Origin: Zhongshania sp.
GTDB taxonomy: Bacteria; Pseudomonadota; Gammaproteobacteria; Pseudomonadales; Spongiibacteraceae
NCBI RefSeq assembly: GCF_029212375.1
Contig: NZ_JARGNU010000011.1
Coordinates: 62,001-126,000, forward strand
Direction of reading: 5' to 3'
DNA: 64,000 bases
Shown: positions 36,023 to 45,380 of the stretch, piece by piece
Layout: every line of letters begins with the position of its first letter
Numbering within the stretch: the stretch's first letter is position 1
The notes under the pieces: model-generated
Seen by the model: only the letters and a program-made list of their open reading frames with translations
Database searches by the model: none
What the model was told of the DNA's origin: nothing
Made by a program: the position numbers and the translations under genes

Positions 36023-37405
36023 TTATTGTTGGGCTGGTGTAAAAAACCCTACCAACAAACCTTGGAAAGCCACTAAAGGATCAGTGCTTGGGCTTAGTGT
36101 TAATATTGCGAGTAAATCACTCACCAAACTGCAGGTAACGGCAAGCGGAGTAGCGGCAAGCGGACAAGCACCACCACCAGCCAACGCAGACGTAACGGGA
36201 ACCAGCAGGATATCTAGCGGTGTGCCGGTTAAACCCTCACCACCTTGCGAAGACAATGCCGCCTGAATGGGTGCCAATGGATCCAATACTGCGTCTAGAG
36301 GAGTGCCCGTTGTACCTGTTGTACCACCGTCACCAGAATCACTACCACCCCCGAGGGCATCAACGATAGTAGACAGCAAGCCGCCAAGCAAGCTATCGGT
36401 CAGCGGAGCAAATAAGCCTTCGCTACCACCACTAAACAGTGCAGTGAAATCCCCTTCCGTTAAACCACTAAGATCACCGCCCAGCAAACCAGTTAACGCA
36501 GCAACAGCCGCTTCAATCTGACTACTAATAACAGGACCTTGGTCTGCCTGCTCTTCAATAAAGAGTATTGGCACAACTTTGAGTAAAACATTATTCAACA
36601 AATTATCTAATGTACTACTCACTGCTGCCGCAGTTAAATCGGAGTCCATGGATTCCAGTGCCGCTACAGTAATCGCCAAATCGCTGAGCGCCTCATCCAA
36701 AGTCACCAGCAAGCCACCCAATACGGGAGCGCCAGCTACTTGGCCAGACGGATCCTGTGCAACTACCGATGCCAACCCCTCACTAAAGGCTGTACTTAAT
36801 TGCTGTATTAATACCGCCGCTGATAGAGGTACGCCGCTGCCGCCGCCATTCGCGCCAGCTAACACTGGTGCTAATGCGTCGCCAAGCGGTGCCAAAGGTG
36901 TGCCAGCTAAAGGATTACTGCCACTTTCACCACCGCTGCCACTAGTGCAGCTCGCGCCAGTTAGTGACGCCAGTGCCGCCGGAAGGTCTGCCGCCAACTC
37001 AGTCACAGCTGCTTGCAAACCGGTATCAGAATCAGTGAGTAATGCCGCTGGGTCTTGCAGGCTGGCGGGATCTACGTGGACAAGAATTGAATCTAAAATA
37101 TCGAGCACATCAGTGACAACAAAACCGCCAACACAATTAATTGCGCCCTCTAACGGTGTGCCTGCTGCGGCACTGGCAAGAGGCGTAATAACCTGCTCAG
37201 ACAAAGGCTGCTGAACCGCATCTAGAGGGCCGTCAACCTCAGAGTAACTAGAAGTAACCGGCTGTTCTTGCTCTTGCTCTTCAGCCGGTGGAGTGTTGTT
37301 GCTAGGTTTATTGCTGCTACTACTGCTGCTACCGCAACCCGTTAGCGCCAAGCTGGCGCTAAAACCCACCGCGAGCAGGGTTTTACTCAAGAAAAAATAC
37401 TTCAT
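36023..37405 (-). CDS. Large Leu/Gly/Ala-rich lipoprotein, unknown function
   Basis: This is 460 residues from ATG 37405 (GGAG upstream); 47 extra residues could be read but would bury the signal. The lipoprotein signal has lipobox LTGC followed by GSSSSSSN, a flexible tether. The mature part has many recurring bits (GTPL-x-, LLGG-L, TPLAPLGDAL, LDPLAPIQAAL) and few charged residues, with four or so cysteines. No known domain is recognised. It resembles the secreted protein at 21058 in style. The product is likely anchored in the outer membrane. A structural or storage-surface role is speculation. Confidence 0.72.
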   Translation of the reverse strand: MKYFFLSKTLLAVGFSASLALTGCGSSSSSSNKPSNNTPPAEEQEQEQPVTSSYSEVDGPLDAVQQPLSEQVITPLASAAAGTPLEGAINCVGGFVVTDVLDILDSILVHVDPASLQDPAALLTDSDTGLQAAVTELAADLPAALASLTGASCTSGSGGESGSNPLAGTPLAPLGDALAPVLAGANGGGSGVPLSAAVLIQQLSTAFSEGLASVVAQDPSGQVAGAPVLGGLLVTLDEALSDLAITVAALESMDSDLTAAAVSSTLDNLLNNVLLKVVPILFIEEQADQGPVISSQIEAAVAALTGLLGGDLSGLTEGDFTALFSGGSEGLFAPLTDSLLGGLLSTIVDALGGGSDSGDGGTTGTTGTPLDAVLDPLAPIQAALSSQGGEGLTGTPLDILLVPVTSALAGGGACPLAATPLAVTCSLVSDLLAILTLSPSTDPLVAFQGLLVGFFTPAQQ

Positions 37406-37708
37406 CCTAAATACTCCGTTAATTAGCTTGAACAACATCATCAATATCAGCTTAAAAACACGTCCATTTACTCTGCCCTTCAGCGGATTCTTGTATTTAT
37501 TATAGCGTCTGAGCGTGTTACTGGCATTAGAACAAAAATGTGACATAGATAAAGTAAGGGAAAACCGAGGATTGGCGCCTTAAATTGAGACTCACATCAC
37601 AAGCCCTAAGGATTTTAGTTAGCGTAGATCGCTGTGTTCCTTAAAAACTGCATCGCGATTTACACCTTATTAAGGAATAATGGCGATTTTACATGGAATT
37701 TATGCAAT

Positions 37709-38173
37709 ATGCCCAACATCTATGACTGGGACAATCTTGGCCCATTTACTGTCGATTTTAGTGTTGAAGCCAAGCATATTGACGGAATAGGCCATGTTAA
37801 TAACGCGGTTTATGTTGACTGGTGCCAACAAGCGGGCTGGCGACACTCAGTTGCACTGGGGCTCAATTTAGACGATTACCGCAGTCTCGATGCCGCAATG
37901 GTAATTCGTCGCGCCGATTACGACTACATTTTGTCAGCCTACGCGGGCGAAGAATGTGTAATGGGCACTTGGCTTACCGCCAACGACGGCAGGCTTATTA
38001 TGGCGCGCCACTTCCAACTCGTCCGCAAATCCGATGGTAAAACGCTATTGCGGGGCAATTGGCAACTGGTTTGCATTCGCATGAGCAATGGCAAACCGCG
38101 CCGTATGCCGCCCGAATTCAATAGCCGTTATGGCGACGCCGTGATTAGCACACCAACTAAGCATTCCGTGTAG
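37709..38173 (+). CDS. 4-hydroxybenzoyl-CoA-thioesterase-like hotdog protein
   Basis: This is 154 residues from ATG 37709; an upstream ATG at 37634 adds 25 residues without a hotdog counterpart. The segment KHIDGIGHVNNAVYVDWCQQAGW is the classical hotdog thioesterase active-site region (HVNN-x-x-Y). A fold-sized domain of about 130 residues follows. It would hydrolyse acyl-CoA or acyl-ACP thioesters. It heads a run of small plus-strand genes but is functionally unlinked to them so far as can be seen. Confidence 0.86.
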   Translation: MPNIYDWDNLGPFTVDFSVEAKHIDGIGHVNNAVYVDWCQQAGWRHSVALGLNLDDYRSLDAAMVIRRADYDYILSAYAGEECVMGTWLTANDGRLIMARHFQLVRKSDGKTLLRGNWQLVCIRMSNGKPRRMPPEFNSRYGDAVISTPTKHSV

Positions 38174-38220
38174 AATAAGGCTTACACCTATTTCATGCCC
38201 TTTATAGAGAGAACCCAACG

Positions 38221-38592
38221 GTGACCAATCAATACGCCGAACACCCCGCCATGTTTCGGAATAATCCCTTAGGATTCATCCTAGCGGTTATTCTTATTCC
38301 CGCTGCCATCGGCATACTTATATTAATGGTGTGGTATTTGCGGTGTAAGTCTACCAAGCTGGAAATCAACGGCAATGAAGTCATTCTGGAAACAGGCTTA
38401 ATGAGCAAAGAGCGCACCGAACTGTCGGTGAGCGGTATTCGCACTGTAAAAATTAAGCAGTCCTTTTTTAATCGCCTATTTAAAGTTGGCACCGTGTCTA
38501 TATACACCGCCGGCGACAACCCCGAAATTCAAGCGGCCGGCATGCCCCGCCCCGAAGTGTTTCGCGAACTGGTCAAAGCTGCGCAAGCCTGA
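38221..38592 (+). CDS. Bacterial PH-domain membrane protein
   Basis: This is 123 residues from a GTG start. One or two hydrophobic helices (about 18-42) precede a bacterial PH (bPH2/YdbT-like) domain: TKLEINGNEVILETGLMSKERTELSVSGIRTVKIKQSFFNRLFKVGTV. Such domains sit at the membrane face. It is followed at 11 bp by another small membrane protein, so the pair may act together. Confidence 0.8.
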   Translation: MTNQYAEHPAMFRNNPLGFILAVILIPAAIGILILMVWYLRCKSTKLEINGNEVILETGLMSKERTELSVSGIRTVKIKQSFFNRLFKVGTVSIYTAGDNPEIQAAGMPRPEVFRELVKAAQA

Positions 38593-38603
38593 GGACGCCA
38601 AGC

Positions 38604-38915
38604 ATGAGCGATAAAATGCCCAGCGACGACCGCCAAGCCGTCAAGATGGCAGTAGCGTCAATTGTGATCCTTGCCCTGCTCGGCGTCGCGACCATGCTAT
38701 TCCTACCGCTGCTTGGCGCGTTTATCGACCAGCACTTTAGCGCCGGCATGGGTTTAAAAGACGCCGCTGTGGTGGCGTTTTTCACCACCGTTGTCACCCT
38801 TGTGATCTTTGCTGTGGCCGCCGGCGACGGTCTGTTGGGCGAGCTGCAATTTATGCTCAGCGGCTTCTTCGGCTTTTTCTTGGTGTTGTGGCTGCTAATT
38901 GCGTGGATCTTTTAA
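38604..38915 (+). CDS. Small integral membrane protein, unknown
   Basis: This is 103 residues with three hydrophobic helices (about 15-38, 50-72 and 80-102) ending at IAWIF. No motif is recognised. It lies 11 bp after the PH-domain gene and 27 bp before the DUF3301 gene on the same strand, suggesting a small envelope operon. Confidence 0.7.
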   Translation: MSDKMPSDDRQAVKMAVASIVILALLGVATMLFLPLLGAFIDQHFSAGMGLKDAAVVAFFTTVVTLVIFAVAAGDGLLGELQFMLSGFFGFFLVLWLLIAWIF

Positions 38916-38942
38916 TGGGCAAAATCCCGCTGGAATTTCGCC

Positions 38943-39275
38943 ATGTTTGACCTCGGCGACCTCACCCTAACGTTTTGCTTTTTTGGCGTGCTCGCTTATT
39001 TTTGGCGCGCCCAAGGCACCCGCGAACTCGCACTGCGCGCCACCCGAAAACACCTAGACCAGCAGCAACTACAGCTATTAGACGGCCATGTCGCACTACG
39101 TGCGGTGTGGTGCAAGCGTGACGCTAATGGCCAAATTAAACTCTGGCGCCGCTATATATTTGAATTTACCGCCACCGGTCACGAGCGCTACAAAGGCCAG
39201 GTCGTTACCCTCGGCAATCGCATTGAAGGCTTTGAGCTGGAACCCCACCGTTTCCCTAACGACATAATTCACTAG
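38943..39275 (+). CDS. DUF3301 family protein
   Basis: This is 110 residues. An N-terminal hydrophobic helix (LTLTFCFFGVLAYFW) is followed by a basic helix and the strand-rich part typical of DUF3301: LDGHVALRAVWCKRDANGQIKLWRRYIFEF and a late GNRIEGFELEPHR. The family is widespread in gammaproteobacteria and has no known function. It ends 34 bp before the ABC exporter gene. Confidence 0.85.
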   Translation: MFDLGDLTLTFCFFGVLAYFWRAQGTRELALRATRKHLDQQQLQLLDGHVALRAVWCKRDANGQIKLWRRYIFEFTATGHERYKGQVVTLGNRIEGFELEPHRFPNDIIH

Positions 39276-39309
39276 GCCGCCCCGCGCCGCCGAATATAAG
39301 AAACTCTCT

Positions 39310-41106
39310 ATGCGCCACGGCACTAGTTTTAATTCCGAACAAGATGTTAATTGGAAAACCCTAAAAGAGCTGATTCCCTACCTGTTGGCATTTCGCCAGC
39401 GGATTGGCTTTGCCCTGCTCTGCCTCGTGGCGGCCAAAGTCGCCAGCGTCGGCCTACCGTTTATACTCAAACATATTGTTGACCAGCTCGACAGCAAAGA
39501 TCAGCCCGCCATTGTCATCCTGCCCTTGGCACTGTTGCTCGCCTACGGCGCGCTGCGCTTTGCCAATGTGTTATTTGGCGAATTGCGCGACACCGCCTTT
39601 GGTCGTGTCACTGAAAGTGCCATGCGCAATATCGGCCTCACGGTCTTTAAACATCTGCACTCCTTAGATTTAGATTTTCACCTCAATCGCCGCACTGGCG
39701 GTTTGTCTCGCGACATCGAGCGCGGCACCAATGGCATTAATTTTCTGCTGCGCTTTATGGTATTCAATATTGTGCCCACCTTTATTGAGATTGGCTTGGT
39801 GGTGGTATTGCTCGGCTGGCGCTACAGTATTTGGTTTGCCCTTATCGTACTGATTGCCGTGGTTTGCTATGTGGCGTTTTCCATTTATGCCACCGAGCGA
39901 CGTACCACTTATATTCGCCGCGCCAATGAGGCCGAGTCGCGCAGCAGCAGCCGCGCAGTAGACAGCTTGCTCAATTTTGAAACCGTCAAATATTTTGGCA
40001 ATGAACACTACGAAGCTCAGCGCTATGACGAAGAGCTGGCCAGCTGGCAATTGGCGCGCCGTCAAAACCGCCTCAGCCTGTTTGCCCTCAACGCCGGCCA
40101 AGCCCTGATTATTGCCGCTGCGATGACCGCCGCGATGGTCCTCGCCGCCAGTCAGGTGCAGGCCGAGAAAATGACCCTCGGCGACTTTGTGCTGATCAAC
40201 GCCTTTATGATGCAAATCTTTATGCCCCTCAATTTCCTCGGCTTTGTCTACCGCGAAATGAAAGGCTCTATGGCCAATATCGAAGCCATGTTTGCCCTGC
40301 TTCGCCAGCGGCCCAACATCAATGATGTGGCCAATGCCCCCGCCCTGCAATTGCAGGACGGCTGTATCGAAGTCGAAAACCTCTATTTTCAGTACCACGA
40401 CGACCGACCCATTCTCAATAACATTAGTTTCAAGGTTGCCGCCAAACAAAAAGTCGCCATTGTTGGCAGCAGCGGCGCGGGCAAATCCACCCTGCTCAAA
40501 TTATTGTTCCGGTTTTACGACGCCAGTGGTGGTCGAATTCTGATCGACGGCCAAGATATTAAAAACGTTAGCCAAGCGTCACTGCGGACCGCGTTGGGCA
40601 TCGTGCCCCAAGACACTGTGCTGTTTAATATGTCGATTCTCGAAAACATTCGCTACGGCCGCATCGACGCCAGCGACGAAGATATCCACGAGGCCATTCG
40701 CATGGCCCACCTCAGCGACTTTATCGCCCGTCTGCCCAAGGGCGTCGACACCTTGGTTGGCGAGCGTGGATTAAAACTCTCTGGCGGCGAAAAACAGCGC
40801 GTGGCCATCGCCCGCGCCCTGCTCAAAAAATCACCGATTATGATTTTTGACGAAGCCACCTCGTCATTAGACAGCGCCTCCGAGCGCCTTATTTTAGAGG
40901 CCATAAAAGATATCGCCCGCGAGCACACCATGCTGGTAATTGCCCACCGCCTCTCTACCGTGGTCGACGCCGACCATATTTTGGTGCTAGACCAAGGTGA
41001 AATTATCGAGCAGGGCAATCACGAGTCCCTGTTAGCACAACAGGGACAATACGCCCACCTGTGGTTGATGCAGCAGCGCGAGCGCACGCCCGCCGTCACT
41101 GAGTGA
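39310..41106 (+). CDS. Atm1-type ABC exporter (half transporter)
   Basis: This is 598 residues: six transmembrane helices in the first 320 residues fused to one ATPase domain. Walker A is VGSSGAGKSTLLKLLF, the signature LSGGEKQRVAIARALL, and Walker B IMIFDEATSSLD. The transmembrane part has HLHSLDLDFHLNRRTGGLSRDIERGT, a segment characteristic of ATM1/HMT1 exporters. Those export glutathione-linked sulfur or metal conjugates. It would act as a homodimer in the inner membrane. Gene order does not identify the cargo. Confidence 0.92.
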   Translation: MRHGTSFNSEQDVNWKTLKELIPYLLAFRQRIGFALLCLVAAKVASVGLPFILKHIVDQLDSKDQPAIVILPLALLLAYGALRFANVLFGELRDTAFGRVTESAMRNIGLTVFKHLHSLDLDFHLNRRTGGLSRDIERGTNGINFLLRFMVFNIVPTFIEIGLVVVLLGWRYSIWFALIVLIAVVCYVAFSIYATERRTTYIRRANEAESRSSSRAVDSLLNFETVKYFGNEHYEAQRYDEELASWQLARRQNRLSLFALNAGQALIIAAAMTAAMVLAASQVQAEKMTLGDFVLINAFMMQIFMPLNFLGFVYREMKGSMANIEAMFALLRQRPNINDVANAPALQLQDGCIEVENLYFQYHDDRPILNNISFKVAAKQKVAIVGSSGAGKSTLLKLLFRFYDASGGRILIDGQDIKNVSQASLRTALGIVPQDTVLFNMSILENIRYGRIDASDEDIHEAIRMAHLSDFIARLPKGVDTLVGERGLKLSGGEKQRVAIARALLKKSPIMIFDEATSSLDSASERLILEAIKDIAREHTMLVIAHRLSTVVDADHILVLDQGEIIEQGNHESLLAQQGQYAHLWLMQQRERTPAVTE

Positions 41107-41226
41107 TTGCCTGAGGTTGGTGAGTCTTATAGTCTGGAGGCAGATTGATGCGCGGCGTATTATTAGTGTCGCGGCGTCACCGCTCAAAATCGCGCACCGC
41201 GCCGCTACCGGAGTAATCAGTAAGCA

Positions 41227-42696
41227 ATGAACGACAGCCACGACCTGCGCCTGATTATTGAATCGCGAATACCCGTAATTATTATCGAAACTTGGGAAGA
41301 GCGCCGCGCCTTGTCGCTGCTTACCAAGCTTGGTATTCAGCAAGGCTTACCGGTGTTTTCATGGTCGGTCACCGATGGCCTGCGCCGCGCCGATTTTGAC
41401 CAAGCCGCCAATCTGCCCCACACCGCAGAACCCGAAGCAGTGCTAAAGCATATTCGCAGTCTCGACAGCGCGGGAATTTACGCACTCTGCGACTTCCACC
41501 CCTACCTAAATGACGAGCCCCGCAATATTCGCCTCATCAAAGAAATTGCCATGCTCGCCGAAGACAGTGGCAAACGGCTTATTTTTATCAGCCACGCCTT
41601 TAGCATTCCCAGCGAATTTAAACGCCACAGCGCCCGCTTCAGCTTGTCGATGCCAGAGGACCACAAACTGCGCGCCGCCATTTACAAAGAAGCCCAAAAC
41701 TTCAGCAGCACCACCGGTCGCAAGGTAAAGACCGACCGCGACGCGCTCGACAAGCTCATCAATAATTTACGTGGCCTATCCCTAGACGACGCTCGCAAGC
41801 TGGCCCGCGGCGCGATTTTTCAAGACGGCGCCATCACCCACTCAGACCTCAGCAGCGTAAACAAAGCCAAGTTTGAACTGCTGGATATGGACGGCGTATT
41901 AAGCTTTGAATACGACACCGAAAACTTTGCCAATGTTGGCGGCCTGAGCAAACTTAAAGACTGGCTAGGCAAACGCGAACAGGCATTCCAACAGGGCGGC
42001 GCCGATTCGCCCAAGGGAATTATGCTAGTCGGTGTGCAGGGCGGCGGCAAAAGTCTCGCCGCCAAAGCGGTCGCCGGTTTATGGGGAATGCCGCTGCTGC
42101 GCATGGACATGGGTGCACTCTACAATAAATTTTTTGGCGAGTCGGAACGCAATGTGCGCGAAGCACTTAAGCTTGCCGAGACCATGGCGCCCTGCGTGTT
42201 ATGGATAGACGAAATTGAAAAAGGCATCGGCAGCGACGATCACGACGGCGGCACTTCCAAGCGAATATTAGCCACGCTGCTAACGTGGATGGCCGAGCGC
42301 CAACACCCAGTATTTGTGGTTGCCACTGCCAATAATATTCAGCGCCTACCCCCAGAGCTGATTCGCAAAGGCCGCCTCGACGAGGTATTTTTTGTCGACC
42401 TGCCCTCAGAACAAGTGCGCCAACAGATCTTTGCCATTCATATTGAAAAACGCGGTTACCCGCTAGCCAATTTCCGCTGTTTGGAGCTGAGCACCGCCAG
42501 CGCCGGCTTTACCGGCGCCGAGATTGAACAGGCCATTGTCGCCGCGCGCTACTCGGCCAAGGCTCGCAATGAAGACCTGTGCACTGCCCATATTCTGGCC
42601 GAAATCGATGCCACCGTGCCGCTATCCATCACCATGAGCGAACAACTCGACGCCCTGCGCGCGTGGTGCCAAAGTAGAGCAGTAGCGGCAGACTGA
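41227..42696 (+). CDS. Ycf46-like AAA+ ATPase
   Basis: This is 489 residues. The N-terminal half (about 1-220) has the non-catalytic RecA-like region usual for Ycf46 proteins (IPVIIIETWEERRALSLL). The AAA+ core follows: Walker A GVQGGGKSLAAKAV near 270, Walker B CVLWIDEIEKG near 325, sensor and arginine-finger region NIQRLPPELIRKGRLDEVFF. Ycf46 of cyanobacteria is linked to carbon/photosynthesis regulation; in heterotrophs the role is not known. It follows the ABC gene by 120 bp with no obvious partner. Confidence 0.88.
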   Translation: MNDSHDLRLIIESRIPVIIIETWEERRALSLLTKLGIQQGLPVFSWSVTDGLRRADFDQAANLPHTAEPEAVLKHIRSLDSAGIYALCDFHPYLNDEPRNIRLIKEIAMLAEDSGKRLIFISHAFSIPSEFKRHSARFSLSMPEDHKLRAAIYKEAQNFSSTTGRKVKTDRDALDKLINNLRGLSLDDARKLARGAIFQDGAITHSDLSSVNKAKFELLDMDGVLSFEYDTENFANVGGLSKLKDWLGKREQAFQQGGADSPKGIMLVGVQGGGKSLAAKAVAGLWGMPLLRMDMGALYNKFFGESERNVREALKLAETMAPCVLWIDEIEKGIGSDDHDGGTSKRILATLLTWMAERQHPVFVVATANNIQRLPPELIRKGRLDEVFFVDLPSEQVRQQIFAIHIEKRGYPLANFRCLELSTASAGFTGAEIEQAIVAARYSAKARNEDLCTAHILAEIDATVPLSITMSEQLDALRAWCQSRAVAAD

Positions 42697-42738
42697 TAAA
42701 TAGCGGCTCACCAGCGCAGGCAAAATGGCATAATAACG

Positions 42739-42759
42739 AGCAGGCACAGCGCCTGCTTT
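42739..42759 (+). terminator. Stem-loop terminator after the AAA+ gene
   Basis: AGCAGGC, loop ACAGC, GCCTGCT then TTC. It lies 43 bp after the AAA+ stop and before rlmA; the short U-tract makes it moderate in strength. Confidence 0.55.
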
Positions 42760-42798
42760 CTCGCATCACACTGCTGCATTACTACCAACGGATTATCC

Positions 42799-43659
42799 AT
42801 GCCGCTACTCGCTTTAGAACATTTGCTCTGCCCACTCGACCAGCACCCCTTGCACCGCGACGGCAAAACTTGGCGCTGTAGCAACAACCACTGCTTCGAT
42901 ATAGCCAAGCAGGGCTATGTTAATTTACTGCCGGTGCAGAACAAAAAATCCCTCGATCCCGGCGACAGCCAAATCATGATTCAGGCCCGCCGCCAGTTTT
43001 TAGACAGCGGCGCCTATGCCCCCCTCGGCCAAGCTCTGGCAGAAGCCGTTGCTGAGCTCTGCGGCCAACACAGCGAGCTCGCCATTCTCGATGCCGGCTG
43101 TGGCGAGGGCTATTATCTCAACACCGTGTGCACGAATTTACTCAACGCCAGACCCGAACTCGCCCTCACCGCCACCGGCTTAGACATTTCCAAATGGGCG
43201 GTGCGCACCACCCGCAGCCGTAACTCCGGCATCAACGGTTTAGTGGCCAGCAACCGGCAAATTCCCCTGCCCGACAACAGCCAAGATATTCTGCTCTGCA
43301 CCTTTGGCTTTCCGGTATTCAGTGAATTTCAGCGGGTAGTCAAAGCCGGCGGCCATATTGTGATGGTCGACCCCGGCCCCGAGCATTTGATTGAACTGCG
43401 CCAGCAAATTTACGAAGAAATCCGACGTTCGCCCCACGCCAGCCTCGCGGCGGGACTCAATGACAAATGGCAACTAAGCAGCGATACCGCACTGCGCTTT
43501 AGCACCCCTAAACTCAGCGCCGAATTATTTGAGCAACTGCTGATTATGACCCCCCATCTCTACCGCGCCAGCAAAGCTGGCCGCGAGCGCGCCGCCAAAC
43601 TCGAAGACTTAGCGCTAAGCGCGGATGTAAGTATTCGGGTCATCAGCCATCAAGCCTAG
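42799..43659 (+). CDS. rlmA: 23S rRNA (guanine-N1)-methyltransferase RlmA-type
   Basis: This is 286 residues. An N-terminal zinc-binding module (LLCPLDQHPL ... WRCSNNHCFD) is followed by DIAKQGYVNLLPVQNKKSLDPGD, a segment near-diagnostic for RlmA/RrmA. The SAM-binding motif ILDAGCGEGYYL comes next, then a Rossmann-type methyltransferase fold. It methylates N1 of G745 (E. coli numbering) in 23S rRNA helix 35. The related TlrB of Gram-positives methylates G748, but the match is better to RlmA. Confidence 0.93.
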   Translation: MPLLALEHLLCPLDQHPLHRDGKTWRCSNNHCFDIAKQGYVNLLPVQNKKSLDPGDSQIMIQARRQFLDSGAYAPLGQALAEAVAELCGQHSELAILDAGCGEGYYLNTVCTNLLNARPELALTATGLDISKWAVRTTRSRNSGINGLVASNRQIPLPDNSQDILLCTFGFPVFSEFQRVVKAGGHIVMVDPGPEHLIELRQQIYEEIRRSPHASLAAGLNDKWQLSSDTALRFSTPKLSAELFEQLLIMTPHLYRASKAGRERAAKLEDLALSADVSIRVISHQA

Positions 43660-43860
43660 GGGCTACTGAAAATCCTTGCTGCAGTGAACGTGGCCTACTT
43701 ATTGCTGTCATTTATACAGCTTCTCAAATAAGCGGGGCGACAACATCAGCGCGTCACCTTTTGGCCGTATGCTTGTCGATCCGCGTATTCAGGGGCCTTT
43801 AGGCGAGCCTCTACGCGAACCAATAAAATGTGTTGCCACACAATAATGGATGGATTCACT

Positions 43861-45288
43861 ATGCAGCAACTCAACGGCCTCGACGCCCTTTTCGCCCACA
43901 ACGAGCGCCAGCACGCGCCAATGCATATAGCGGCGCTGATGGTTTACACCCCAAAAACCGTTAAACACAAAAAATTTCGCCTGCAAGAAGTGCGGGGCAG
44001 CATTGAGCAGCGGCTATCGCTGTCAGCCATTTTCCGGCGGCGCCTGCTCACCGTGGCCTATAATCTCGACCAGCCTTATTGGCTGGAAGATATAAATTTC
44101 AAACTCGACAATCACATCAAAAGCCACGAACTCAGCGCCAAGGCCACTGACCAAGATTTCGAACACTTTCTCGCCGAACTCCACGCCCAGCCTATGAACA
44201 TGCAGCGCCCGCTCTGGGAAGCCCACATCATTAATGGCATGGATTGCCTGCCCGGCTACGCCAAGGGCAGCTTTGGCCTGTATATGAAGGTGCATCACGC
44301 CGCCTTAGATGGCGTATCCGGCACCGATATTCTCGCTGCCCTGCACGGCTTAAAACCCCGCGCATTCAACGCCGCGGCCACCACCGACACGTGGCAGGGC
44401 GAAACGCCGCCAAGCAATTGGAGCGTAGCCCGCAAGGCCTACATCAATAATCTGCGCAAGCCCCTGGAACTCATTCAGCAAGCCCGCCAGCTTATGCCTA
44501 TGCTGCGCAAAGAGCGCGACGCAGAACCCCGCGATCACGCCGCCCCTGTTAGCTGGCAAAAATCACCCTTTAATGCTCGCATCGACGCCCAGCGCAATGT
44601 GCTGCTGGTGCGTTTTGACTTTGCTAGGCTTCGCGCAATTCGCCGCCACTATCCGCACACCACCGTCAATCACGTCATTCTATGTATTGTCGGTGGCGCC
44701 CTGCGCAATTACTTAATTGCCCAAAACAAACTCCCCAGCAACTCACTGGCATCGGTAATTCCCGTCAATATTCGCAGCCGCGACCAAGACAACTGCGGCA
44801 ACGCGATTAGTATGCTGATTGGCAATTTACGCACCGACATCGAAGATCCACTGCAGCGTTTATTAGCGGTGCGCGACGGCGCTAATTCAGCCAAAAAGCT
44901 CAGTGACAATATTGGTCGCAGTACCTTGAGCAACGTCTGCCGCGCCCTGCCCAGCAGTGTCGAAGCCGGTGTACTGCGCGCCCTGTCGGCCCTCGCTTAC
45001 TGGCCCGGCGGGGTCGCCATGCCCGCGTGCACCTTTGTGAGCAATGTACCTGGACCACCAGTGCCGCTGTATTTTAACGACGCCAAATTAGTGGATATGC
45101 TCGGCCTCGGTTTAATTATGGATCACGTTGGCCTGTTCCATGTGGTGATGAGCTACAACGGCGTAATGACCCTGTCGGTACTCAGCAGCCCCAAAACCCT
45201 GCATGAGCCCGAGCTCTACCGCCGCTGCCTGCTTGAGTCCTTTGCCGCGTTGGATAACAGCGTAAAATCCGCCGCCACAACGAACTAA
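43861..45288 (+). CDS. Wax ester synthase / diacylglycerol acyltransferase (WS/DGAT)
   Basis: This is 475 residues from ATG 43861 (MQQLNGLDALF, the family N-terminus); two earlier in-frame ATGs add 5 and 11 residues. The active-site motif VHHAALDG (HHxxxDG) is near residue 145, and PLWEAHII, the PVNIRSR-type region near residue 300 and NVPGPP near 400 all fit. It esterifies fatty alcohols or diacylglycerol with acyl-CoA, making storage lipid at the inner membrane face. This is consistent with a lipid- or hydrocarbon-using organism. The gene stands alone. Confidence 0.94.
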   Translation: MQQLNGLDALFAHNERQHAPMHIAALMVYTPKTVKHKKFRLQEVRGSIEQRLSLSAIFRRRLLTVAYNLDQPYWLEDINFKLDNHIKSHELSAKATDQDFEHFLAELHAQPMNMQRPLWEAHIINGMDCLPGYAKGSFGLYMKVHHAALDGVSGTDILAALHGLKPRAFNAAATTDTWQGETPPSNWSVARKAYINNLRKPLELIQQARQLMPMLRKERDAEPRDHAAPVSWQKSPFNARIDAQRNVLLVRFDFARLRAIRRHYPHTTVNHVILCIVGGALRNYLIAQNKLPSNSLASVIPVNIRSRDQDNCGNAISMLIGNLRTDIEDPLQRLLAVRDGANSAKKLSDNIGRSTLSNVCRALPSSVEAGVLRALSALAYWPGGVAMPACTFVSNVPGPPVPLYFNDAKLVDMLGLGLIMDHVGLFHVVMSYNGVMTLSVLSSPKTLHEPELYRRCLLESFAALDNSVKSAATTN

Positions 45289-45380
45289 TCTGAATTTGGC
45301 CTTGAAATTAGTGAGCAAATCCCCATTTCTAATGTCACATAAACGGATATAAAAACTCGCTCGCTAAGGGACCTCCCTCG

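Noticed and set aside
36084-37214. Several Pro/Ser-rich plus-strand frames
   Set aside because: Antisense to the lipoprotein gene; no ribosome sites or domains. Their composition is a by-product of Leu/Gly/Ala codons read backwards.
39670-40449. 259-codon minus-strand frame, His/Gly-rich
   Set aside because: Lies entirely inside the Atm1-type exporter gene, whose motifs are intact; no family signal.
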